From Pelagophyceae sp. CCMP2097 (Eukaryota > Sar > Pelagophyceae), in contig MU657214.1 in the NCBI GenBank assembly GCA_026770575.1, positions 46,141 to 62,442 of the forward strand: a stretch of DNA of 16,302 nt. The letters run 5' to 3'. Below, piece after piece: positions 9,385 through 16,302 of this stretch. How positions within the stretch are numbered: the stretch's first letter is position 1; each line of letters begins with the position of its first letter. A model generated the notes under the pieces. That model was not told the DNA's origin. It searched no databases and saw nothing but the letters and a program-made list of their open reading frames with translations. The position numbers and the translations under genes are program-made.

Positions 9385-9823
9385 GCGGCCTTCCTCTGCG
9401 CGCGAGGGCCTGGACCAGCGCTTCACTTGCGAGCCTCACCCGGGGCCTCGACGTCGATCCCAACATCGAGCACTTTGGGACACTTTGGAGGCAATGTATC
9501 GCGCGTCCGAAGCCCTGTTTCGCCAAAAACAACTTTGAGAGAGAGATTGCTTATCAACCGGTGTGGCGCGTTTCCGAGGCACTACAAAAAGAGGCGTTTT
9601 TTTTCCGGACTATCAAACTCGCTAAATACTGTCTTTCCCGCGTCTGCAGCCTCAGGCGCCAGGTGCCCAATCTTCACAAACAAAGGATGCTTCATGGGCG
9701 CGAGAGCGCGCTCTCTGCAGCGGCGTCGTCGGCTTTTCGCCAAACGCAATAATACCCAAGATATTACTTTGAAAGACCTTTAATACCGCCTCTGCTTGAA
9801 ATAATTGCACACCGCGGTACCGT
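9385..9823. other. Intergenic region upstream of MYND/Sel1 gene with 14-bp palindrome
   Basis: No convincing gene. It contains a T8 tract (about 9596-9604), a perfect 14-base palindrome GAGAGCGCGCTCTC at 9702-9715, and an AT-richer stretch 9747-9806. It could carry the 3' end of the ubiquitin-like gene and the promoter, or a missing first exon, of the next gene. Confidence 0.45.
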
Positions 9824-10942
9824 GTGCTACTCGTACTCCTGTCCGCGAGGCGCGCCTCCCCGACCTTCCGGGAAAATGGCCGAGCCGCCCCGAAGCCCTG
9901 CTGCGTCTGCGCCGCGCCTTGCCGCAAGCACTGCACCAAGTGCAAATCCCGCCACTACTGCTCGAAAAAGTGCCAGGTCGTGGACTGGAACGAGGGCGGG
10001 CACAAGGCGTGCAGCCAGCTCTAGGACCGTCTCCTCGAAGAGCTCATGCCGGAAAAGAAGCCCAAGGAGGCCATCGTCGAGGACGTCTTGTTGGCGGACG
10101 GTTCCAAGGCGCGCTTATCGGCTGTCCGAGCAGCAAGACCGACGGAAGCCGGCGCGGAAGACACGCCGGACTGGCGCGGCACGTGCGCCATCTGCCTTGA
10201 CGTGCTTCCGATCGAAGGTAATAAACGAGCTTTCTACGAGTGCTGCTGCAAGAGCATTTGCACGGTATGCTCTGACAAGTGCGTCAAGTACGACAACCGC
10301 TGCCCGCTCAGCCGAGCGCCGGCCCACTCGTCGAATGCCGAGTGGCTGCGCCGGGTGCAGGAGCACGTGGACGAGGGCAACACCAATGCGCAGGTCGTGC
10401 TCGGGAATGAGTACCGCAGTGGCGGCATGGGCCTCCAGCAGAGCTTTCAGCGCGCGATCCAGTTGCACGAGCGCGCAGCTGCGCAAGGCCATGCAGAAGC
10501 GCAGACTAATATGGGACGTGGTTACGAGGTTGGGCAAGGCGTCAAGATCGACTTCAAGACCGCCGCGCTCTGGTACCAACGCGCAGCCAAGCAAGGCTAT
10601 CCTGCCGCCCAATGCAGCCTCGGTGTCATATTCGCCAACGGCAATGGCGTGGCGCAGTCGTACGACGAAGCCGTAAAATGGTTCCGGCTTGCCGCGGTGC
10701 AGGGCCACGCAGGGGCGTTGTACAACCTCGGTGCGTGTTACGACAATGGCCACGGCGCGCCGGAGGACGGCCACGAGGCGCTGCGCTTCTACAAGCGCGC
10801 CGCGGCCAAGGGGCACGCCGGCGCTGCGGCGGCGGTCGGCGAGGTCGAGGCGGAGCTCGCTGCGGTGGCGGCGGACGAAGTAGACACTCGCGGCAGCATG
10901 CGCCCCATGACGCGTAATGGCGCCCCATTGCATAACGGATGA
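9824..10942 (+). CDS. MYND zinc finger + RING + Sel1-repeat protein, interrupted by in-frame TAG
   Basis: One frame carries, in order, a MYND finger (CCVCAAPCRKHCTKCKSRHYCSKKCQ ends in WNEGGHKACSQL, 9891-10021), a TAG at 10022-10024, then DRLLEELMPEKKPKE, a RING-like finger (CAICLDVLP, YECCCKSICTVCSDKC, RCPLSR) and four Sel1/TPR-like repeats (about 10372-10815, e.g. NGVAQSYDEAVKWFRLAA). Such proteins are probably ubiquitin ligases or adaptors and form large families in pelagophytes, as I recall them. No ATG lies in frame upstream of the MYND finger (only GTG at 9824), so a 5' exon is missing or the gene is broken. The TAG cannot be removed by a plausible intron, since the only GT before it gives 16 bases. 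The final RING cysteine is serine (CPLS for CPLC). A decaying copy or a base error are both possible. Translation could restart at the ATG at 10046, giving RING-Sel1 only, 298 residues. Confidence 0.75.
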
Positions 10943-11381
10943 TCTCCGATGCGCTATCAGCTATCCAGGGGCGCGACTGAATCTCGGCGCGTCGTTGGAG
11001 GGGCCTCAAGGGAATTTCGTCGAGCTCGACCACAAAACCGCCGCGCAGTGGCAACGACGCGCAGCCGAGCAAGGATTTCCTCCCGCGCAAGACAATCTGG
11101 GTGCGATGCTCTACACAGGCAGGGGCGTGGCACAGTCGTACGACGAAGCCGTAAAATGGTTCCGGCTCGCCGCGGCACAGGGCGACGCAGACTCGCTCCA
11201 CAAACTCGGCCTTAGTCACTACAAGGGCCACGGCGCGCCGGAGGACTTGTCCGAGGCGCTGCGCCTCTACAAGCGCACCGCGGCCAAGGGGCATGCCGGC
11301 GCGGCGGCGGCCGCCGCCAGGGTCGAGGCGGCCCTCGTGGCGGCGCGCGCCGCGCGACTGCAAGGGCGCCCCGTCGCATAA
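10917..11381 (+). pseudogene. Truncated tandem duplicate of the Sel1-repeat region
   Basis: An open frame of 154 codons with an ATG at 10917, overlapping the end of the preceding gene in another frame. It encodes about three Sel1 repeats that match the last three of its neighbour: HKTAAQWQRRAAEQG, GVAQSYDEAVKWFRLAA, GHGAPEDLSEALRLYKR, and the same alanine-rich end. No MYND or RING is present. A stretch of about 35 bases starting CAGTCGTACGACGAAGCC is identical at 10655 and 11133. The frame has stayed open, so a small Sel1-only protein is possible, but absence of any N-terminal domain favours a duplication fragment. Confidence 0.65.
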
Positions 11382-11400
11382 CGGATGATCCCCGATGCGC
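10925..11400. repeat. Duplicated junction sequence CATAACGGATGAT after each Sel1 copy
   Basis: CATAACGGATGATCTCCGAT at 10931 and CATAACGGATGATCCCCGAT at 11377, both followed by GCGC, mark the 3' end of each Sel1 copy, 446 bases apart. They differ at one base. The coding parts are offset by 478 bases, so about 32 bases of indel separate the copies. Confidence 0.85.
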
Positions 11401-11640
11401 ACGGCCCTTCGAGCCGGGTGCCGCCTTTGGCGCGGGGCTCTGTCGGCTGCGAGAGGATTTTTTGGTTTGGGCGTCCGGTGGAGGCGCGCCGGTACGCCTT
11501 TAGGTAGGATGGCCTTGTACAATCGCAGGGGGTCCCTTGGGGCCCGCCGTCGCCGATCTGCGGTTCTTGCTGAAATATTCGGCGAGCGCAACAGAGAGAG
11601 CCCGTTGGACCCTCGCGCCACCTCCAGCGGCGCCCCGGCG

Positions 11641-12018
11641 ATGCTGCCCGCGGCGGTGCGGTCGGCCGACATCGCGGAGACGACGGGCGCGCGGTATACG
11701 CTGCAGCGGGAGAAGAGTTGGTCCCTCCCGAACGTCCAAGCAGAACTTCTCGCCGCCCCCCCGCCGCTGCGCCCGACGCTGGCGTCATCGCTGGCGTTGC
11801 CGCCGGCGCAGCGCAAGGCGAGTGAAGTGCTCGTGGTCACGGCGCTCGAGTCTGGCGACCTGCGACGGACTTCGACGGACGGCCTCTCGCCGCGGTCCGC
11901 CGCGCTTCAAAGACGCCGCTTACAAGCGCTGCACAGCCCAAAGCCCGCCGCGCCGCCGCCCGCCGCGCCGCCGCCCGAAGGGTGGGATATGTTTTGCTTT
12001 TGTTCCTTCTATGAATAA
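11641..12018 (+). CDS. Possible small proline/alanine-rich protein, unknown
   Basis: The frame from ATG 11641 (open upstream to 11395) gives 125 residues with G/C-rich third positions, like the sure genes nearby. It begins MLPAAVRSADIAETTGARY, continues through a serine/leucine/alanine-rich middle, and ends in a proline-alanine run (KPAAPPPAAPPPEGWDMF) with a Cys/Phe tail and TAA. No domain is recognised, and no membrane segment or signal peptide is visible. An upstream exon is possible (CTCCAG acceptor near 11623-11628). The long minus-strand frame over the same DNA is antisense to the certain Sel1 genes and is disfavoured. Confidence 0.4.
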   Translation: MLPAAVRSADIAETTGARYTLQREKSWSLPNVQAELLAAPPPLRPTLASSLALPPAQRKASEVLVVTALESGDLRRTSTDGLSPRSAALQRRRLQALHSPKPAAPPPAAPPPEGWDMFCFCSFYE

Positions 12019-12309
12019 CAGTCTACGAAGATCACTTTGATGCGGGGACGAGGCCGCGAGCAGCATGGGCGGGCGAGGGCGGGCCTGTGGAGGGCAGCTC
12101 GTGAGCGCATTGAAACTAGGTCGCGGCGTCTCGTGTGATGCCGGGGGAAGTGGTACCTGGATCTGTGGGTCTGAAGAACTGGGTGGCCCATGCACAGCAC
12201 CGCGAGGCGTGGAGAGTTGAACCTCACATCTCGACGCCGTCTCCGGACCAGAAACGCGAGTGCAGCACAACATAGAGTATAGTATGAAGGCTACTATATA
12301 CGACGACGG
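12019..12309. other. Intergenic stretch, no gene seen
   Basis: About 290 bp after the TAA at 12018. It has no supported coding frame and ends in an AT-rich patch (12268-12302) just before the repeat array begins. Confidence 0.4.
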
Positions 12310-12775
12310 CCGTCGAGGAGGCGAAGGCCGCCGAAGGCGATGCTCCGTCGAGGAGACAGAGGTAGCCGATGTTCGAGGCCGTGCGCCGGGCATGCAGCAG
12401 CCGCGTGCACCATTGGCGCTGTGCGTGACCGCCTTGCCGCCGCGAACGCTGCGGATGCCGACGAGGCAGAAGCCGCCGAAGTTGATTATCGAGGCTGCGC
12501 CGTGTGCTCGTTTTGAAGAGAGCTGAGCACGCACCAGCCGATGAGGCGGAAGCCACCGAAGCCGCTCCAAGAGGCCGCGCGCCGTTGGACACATGTCGAG
12601 GAGGCAGACGCCACCGAAGCCGCGCGTGGCGCCGAGCTCGACGCGACGGACGCTGAGCACGCAGCAGCCGAGAAAGCGGAGGCCGCCGAAGCCCATGTTC
12701 GAGGCCGCGCCGTGCTCGTTGCGACGTGCACTGAGCACGTAGAAGCCGTGGAGCTGTGCGCGACCGTTGCCGCCG
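12310..12775 (+). repeat. Degenerate repeat array, units about 60-80 bp (broken coding repeat?)
   Basis: At least five units share GAGGCGGAAGCCGCCGAAG-like starts (near 12315, 12465, 12542, 12601, 12673), then a GAGGCCGCGC-like block and often CTGAGCACGCAGCAGCC (12523, 12653, 12731). Read on the plus strand they give recurring peptides such as DEAEAAEV..RGCA, DEAEATEA..RGRA, EKAEAAEAHVRGRA, but in shifting frames with stops between. It looks like a decayed Glu/Ala-rich repeat gene. The minus strand reads FGG-L repeats without stops for longer, so coding on that side is not excluded. Confidence 0.6.
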
Positions 12776-12916
12776 CGCACACCGCCCCATACAGAGGATG
12801 TGGCCGCCGCCGAAGCCGAAGTCCGATGCCGCGAGCACGGAGTGCTTAACCGAGAACGTGTGGCGCCCGTCGACCGAGGCGGGAGTTCGATTTTTCAACG
12901 TCCATCGAGCCCCACC

Positions 12917-13441
12917 TTACGACGGGATGCACATGGAGAGGAGGAAGTCTCTGGCGTAGGGGATGTAGGAGAGCATGTACCAAACGAGAGCGCACGTCTG
13001 CACCACCACTAAAACGACGATGATGAACCCTCGAGCAGGCACATCTCCGGGTATCAAAGCGACGACCAACGTGGCGACGATGGCGACGAGGTACGTAGCC
13101 GTCGCGGCGGCGCGCGTGGGGTGGCACATCTTCTTGGCCTGGGTCCAAGGTCCCGAGAGGAAGAAAGAGGCGCAAATAGCGACCACATTTCCTACTGTGT
13201 AGCAAACCGCAAACGGTTTAGGGTTCCCTCCAATCAGCTCGACGATTCGGAAAAACGACCCGAGCTCGATGAGGATGCCCAGGGCAAAACAAAGGCAAAA
13301 GCCGATGAGTCTCTGTTGGTACGTCAGCTTGGGGCATCCCTCGCAACATCCTTCCTCGACTTGTTCGGCAACCGTCCGCGGCCGGGGCTCGCCCGTGATC
13401 AAAGAGCGCGTCGCCGCGTACAGAGAAGTGACCTCGTCCAT
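12917..13441 (-). CDS. SFT2: SFT2-family vesicle transport protein
   Basis: Intronless, 174 residues, complete. SFT2 proteins are small four-helix membrane proteins of the Golgi/early endosome that assist vesicle fusion in retrograde traffic. The family pattern is clear: a cytosolic N-terminus of about 44 residues, then CPKLTYQQRLIGFCLCF entering helix 1 (about 45-68), KPFAVCYTVGNVVAICASFFL helix 2 (76-97), GPWTQAKKMCHPTR loop, helix 3 (111-131), and helix 4 ending LVWYMLSYIPYARD, the signature end of the family. The start at 13441 sits in a GCCATGG context. It lies downstream of the ammonium transporter on the same strand, 530 bp away. Length and domain order are normal; nothing is broken. 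Confidence 0.93.
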   Translation of the reverse strand: MDEVTSLYAATRSLITGEPRPRTVAEQVEEGCCEGCPKLTYQQRLIGFCLCFALGILIELGSFFRIVELIGGNPKPFAVCYTVGNVVAICASFFLSGPWTQAKKMCHPTRAAATATYLVAIVATLVVALIPGDVPARGFIIVVLVVVQTCALVWYMLSYIPYARDFLLSMCIPS

Positions 13442-13971
13442 GGCCTAAAATGGGCGCAAAATGGGACCCTTAGTCAAGCGAACCTCGCTCATTGGCAGAG
13501 GGGTACGTAGGATTAGCCATGGGCAGTCGTTCTAGCGGCCTTTCTCTGCGCCGAGGTCCATGGGTCCGTTTTGGACGGACCAGGGCGTCTATCATATTAG
13601 CGGCGATTTTTACTGTACAAACCCCATTCCCAGCAACCAGTGTTTCTCTCAATGTTCTGCAAACGTACAAAAGACGCGGCGGGGCGCACGGTGCGAGGCT
13701 GTTCGCCGGGGCCGAAGGGGCGGCCGCGCGGACGCGCAGGGAGCGCGGGCGGGCCCTGGCAAGAATGTCGCCGGGGCTCAGAAAATGAGCGACGTTTTGC
13801 AATCGCCATTCGGGCGGGGGTTTGATCAAGTCTTTTAAGTTGTCTTCGCCGGCAAGGGAGCACGGTTGCAGCGTCCTGGCGGGCATGGGTCCAAAGTGCG
13901 AGAGATGGGTCCAATTGTTACGAAAAGTATACGTCCATCGAAGTGTGCATCAAAGTGGCGGCGCGTTGTTT
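13442..13971. promoter_or_regulatory. Region between transporter 3' end and SFT2 start
   Basis: 530 bp with no supported gene; open frames on both strands look random. It must hold the transporter 3' UTR and the SFT2 promoter. A perfect 7-base stem GGTCCGT/ACGGACC with a TTTGG loop is at 13563-13581. AAAATGGG is repeated at 13446 and 13456 just upstream of the SFT2 ATG. Confidence 0.45.
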
Positions 13972-15958
13972 CTAGGCAGGGAGGTTGGCGGGCGTGACCT
14001 CGTCGGCCTTGCCGTAGTTGGACTGGGGCTCGACTTTGGCGCCGTGATTAGAGGAGGTCATCATCTCGATGTTATAAGCCGCTCCCCCGTGCTTCGAATC
14101 GTCCAGCCCCGTAATCTCGTCCTCCGCGTCCACGCGGAACAGCCCGACGTACTTCATCAACGCAAAGAACGGCCCCATGGTGCCGGCGACCCATAAAAAG
14201 ATGCACACAGCGCCGGCGACTTGGCAAGCCAGCATGTCTCCGTTCCCTCCATAAAAGATGCCCCCCTTGTCCACCCCGTAGGCGTTGCGCATGTTCTCGG
14301 GCCGGGCGAAGAACCCGGGCGCTAAGAGGCCCCAGATGCCTGCGCCGAAATGGACCGGGGTCGCGTTCACGGCGTCGTCAATTTGTAATTTCTCCAAAGC
14401 AATAGAAAACCCGGTATACACAAACGCCCCAATCACTCCAATGACGCACGCCGCCCACGGCTCGACGACGGCACAAGCGGAAGTGATCGAGACGAGTCCG
14501 GCGAGAATGCCGTTGCACATTTCGGCGACGTCGTAAATGCCATGCTTCGCGATAGGATCTCTACTTTTCCAGTAGTGAATCGTCAGGTTCGAAATCCCAC
14601 CTGCCGCCGCGGCTAAAGTAGTCGTCACCGCCGTCTTGGAGGCGACGTTTGCGACCCCTTCGCCGGCAATCGCAAGGGTCGACCCGGGGTTGAAGCCGTA
14701 CCTAGCATGGGATATTGCTCTATGATGTTGGTGAAGGAAGAACCACCCCGCGCTTTTTCAAAAGAGGCGCACCAGCCGACCCAGAGCAGGAATGTCCCTA
14801 AGCAGACCAACGCGATGGAATGAGGACGCATCTCTTCCGGCTTGGCCGGTCCGTCGAAGCGGCCGATGCGCGGCCCTAAGATCCAGGCCCCGATGCCAGC
14901 CGCGATGCCGCCGACCATGTGCACCACTCCGCAGCCGGCAAAGTCCACGACGCCGACGCCCAGGATCGGGTCGTTTCGAAACGCGGATAAAAATCCAGAG
15001 TCGGACCAGACCCAGTGCACCACGATCGGGTAGACAAACGCCGTCAGCAGCCACGAGTAGCCGGCGTACGCCTCCATCTTGCAGCGCTCGGCGACGGCCC
15101 CGGAGACGATGGTCGCCGCCTATGAGGAAGCGTGCCTTCTCTGCCTCGCGGCGCGCCTTCTCTGCCTCGCAAAGCGCCCTCATCGCGTTAGCAGAACAAG
15201 CCTTGGCAGGGTTAGGGTTAGGGTGCTTTCCGACGCGGGTTTTTCACGGTCGCCGCAAAGGCGAATTGGAAGAACCACGAGTGGTAGTTCCCTTCCCCGT
15301 CGAACCCTTCCGAGAGGAAGAACTGGGCGCGGCCGTAGATCTTGTTGCCCTTTCCGTACGCGAGGGCGTAGCCCGTGGACCAAAAGCCCAAAGCGCCGAC
15401 GCAGGCGTCTAACAGGTTCTTGAGCATGATGTTCGACGCATTCTTCGCCCGGATCGAGCCTAAAAGCGAGCGTCAAAGACGCGCGTCAGAAGCACGCAAG
15501 AGGCCGCCGACAGTCGGCCCGACGAGAGGTGCAACACATGTCAGAATCGTCCGCGCGCGCGCTCTCTTTCGATCTTTCGAAAGAGAAGCCACTCGAGAAG
15601 ACGCGCGCGCGGGGTGCGCGCCCCCGCCCCCGCACCACGCCCGCACGCCCCCCCTGCCTCGCCCCGTTTCACAGACATGGTCGAAGAATGATGCGCGCAG
15701 AAGGTCGCGCCAGCACTTTCCATCGCCGCTCGGACCGGGGCCTCTGCGCGAGACCTCTGCGCCGCGCGTGAAAGGACGCCGCTTCGCACCCGCGCAGAGC
15801 ATGGCGAATCCTGCTTGCATGAGGAAGACTAAAGTGCCGGCGTAGAGCAACCAATGTACGTCCTGTGCGTTGTTGCTGATCACCATCCCATACCGCTCCG
15901 CCGCCACCTCCTGCCTGAGAAGATCCACCTGCAACGACAGCTCCTCGATGGTCGCCAT
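13972..15958 (-). CDS. AMT1: AMT1-type ammonium transporter, four exons
   Basis: Imports ammonium across a membrane, forming an Amt/Mep/Rh trimer channel. Exons 15958-15790, 15459-15248, 15119-14773 and 14701-13972 join in phase to 485 residues, normal for AMT1. Each junction restores a family motif: FAMLCAG|SIRAKN, FFQFAFAAT|AATIVSGAVAERC, and LLWVGW|YGFNPGSTLA. Pore residues are intact: Asp186 in VVDFAGCGVVHMVGG and the twin histidines His194 and His360 (ATPVHFGAGIWG). About eleven hydrophobic helices are expected and fit. The N-terminus starts with a short amphipathic segment (MATIEELSLQVDLLRQEV) typical of algal and plant AMT1. The cytosolic tail keeps the regulatory GLDDSKHGGAAYN motif, whose equivalent in plants includes a phosphorylated threonine (here SK follows DD). 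Introns are 330, 128 and 71 bp, with donors GTGCGA, GTGAAA and GTGCGC. Very likely functional. Confidence 0.96.
15135..15170. repeat. 21-bp tandem repeat in transporter intron 2
   Basis: CCTTCTCTGCCTCGC occurs at 15135-15149 and 15156-15170, giving a 21-base period. Both are within the 128-bp intron 15247-15120. Confidence 0.8.
15209..15224 (+). repeat. Interstitial telomere-like repeat in transporter intron 2
   Basis: GGGTTAGGGTTAGGGT, about 2.7 copies of TTAGGG, inside the ammonium transporter intron. On the transcript strand it reads ACCCTAACCCTAACCC and so also supplies CTAAC branch-point-like words, though about 95 bases from the acceptor. Confidence 0.85.
15563..15586. repeat. Perfect 9-bp inverted repeat in transporter intron 1
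   Basis: TCTCTTTCG (15563-15571) and CGAAAGAGA (15578-15586) with a six-base loop; the palindrome CTTTCGAAAG overlaps it. It lies in the 330-bp first intron, next to a GC-dinucleotide run (15551-15561). Confidence 0.8.
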
Positions 15959-16302
15959 CCTGAACGGCCAAAGCGACGTGCGCGATCCGCAGAAAGGCTA
16001 AGAACGTCCGAGGATGGCGCAAGTTCAACAGACGGATCTCCATCAGATGTCATCAAAATCTCCAACATCCCGAAAAGGCCTCGAGCTCTACCCAAAAGTT
16101 TTCGAGGTTCTGCGAGGTTCAGGAGAGGCGCCAACGACGAGAATAACATCATTCTGCCGTCGTCGGGTATTACAAGAGCGCGCCGGAGGCACACGGAGGA
16201 CCCGAAGGATACAGCCAAATCCCATTGCAATGCCCACGTAAATAATTGAAATTATTTAACTTATCGCTGAACTTTCAAATCCTCCTTATCTTTATTTTTA
16301 TT
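15959..16302 (-). promoter_or_regulatory. Upstream region of the ammonium transporter, AT-rich distal end
   Basis: No gene is supported. The last ~65 bases (16238-16302) are strongly AT-rich, unlike the rest of the window. On the transporter strand two GATAAG words occur (16260-16265 and 16285-16290), the core bound by GATA factors. A regulatory role is inference only. Confidence 0.4.

Noticed and set aside
10626..11840. 404-codon open frame on the minus strand
   Set aside because: It is antisense to two clear Sel1-repeat frames; GC-rich codon use leaves the opposite strand stop-poor. Its peptide has no recognisable domain.
12224..12898. 224-codon minus-strand frame over the repeat array
   Set aside because: Arg/Ala-rich product that only mirrors the repeat; not excluded but no independent support.
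13470..13914. Overlapping minus-strand frames between SFT2 and the transporter
   Set aside because: Arg/Pro-rich random-looking peptides, no domain, and both neighbouring genes are already complete.
15209..15224. Chromosome end
   Set aside because: Only 2.7 telomere units, with a complete gene continuing on both sides; it is interstitial.

Overview
This is nuclear DNA of a GC-rich, intron-bearing eukaryote, most likely a marine stramenopile alga. A pelagophyte such as Aureococcus is my best guess, not a proof. The support is: canonical GT-AG spliceosomal introns, reconstructed here by matching phase across exons; a MYND + RING + Sel1-repeat protein of the kind I recall as heavily expanded in pelagophytes; and an AMT1-type ammonium transporter next to an SFT2 Golgi protein. 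No bacterial operon, CRISPR array, tRNA, rRNA or transposase was seen.

Layout. (1) Positions 2-6287, plus strand: a G-protein-coupled-receptor-kinase (GRK)-like gene, 5'-truncated by the window edge. It has an RGS-homology region, an AGC kinase domain with the GRK-type DLG motif, a GRK-like C-tail and a C-terminal CSVS that fits a CaaX prenylation box. Most of the 6.3 kb is intron, and four introns are filled with degenerate 12-13 bp GGTCCCTC/GGCCCCTC-type repeats. (2) 8399-6539, minus strand: an ankyrin-repeat gene convergent with the kinase, with a novel C-terminal region built from several small exons. (3) 8748-9384, plus: a three-exon gene for a small ubiquitin-like protein, divergent from the ankyrin gene. 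(4) 9824-10942, plus: MYND-RING-Sel1 gene with an in-frame TAG and a lost RING cysteine, followed at 10917-11381 by a truncated tandem copy of its Sel1 part. (5) 11641-12018, plus: a possible small proline-rich protein gene. (6) 12310-12775: a degenerate repeat of roughly 60-80 bp, perhaps the remains of a repeat-coding gene. (7) 13441-12917, minus: intact intronless SFT2. (8) 15958-13972, minus: complete four-exon ammonium transporter of 485 residues. (9) The right end is AT-rich upstream DNA of the transporter.

The genes do not form an obvious pathway. The kinase suggests receptor phosphorylation at membranes, SFT2 acts in Golgi/endosome traffic, and the transporter imports ammonium. No new multi-gene system is evident. 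The most interesting items are the prenylation-type GRK, the repeat-swollen introns of that one gene, the decaying/duplicating Sel1 locus and the telomere-like sequence in a transporter intron.
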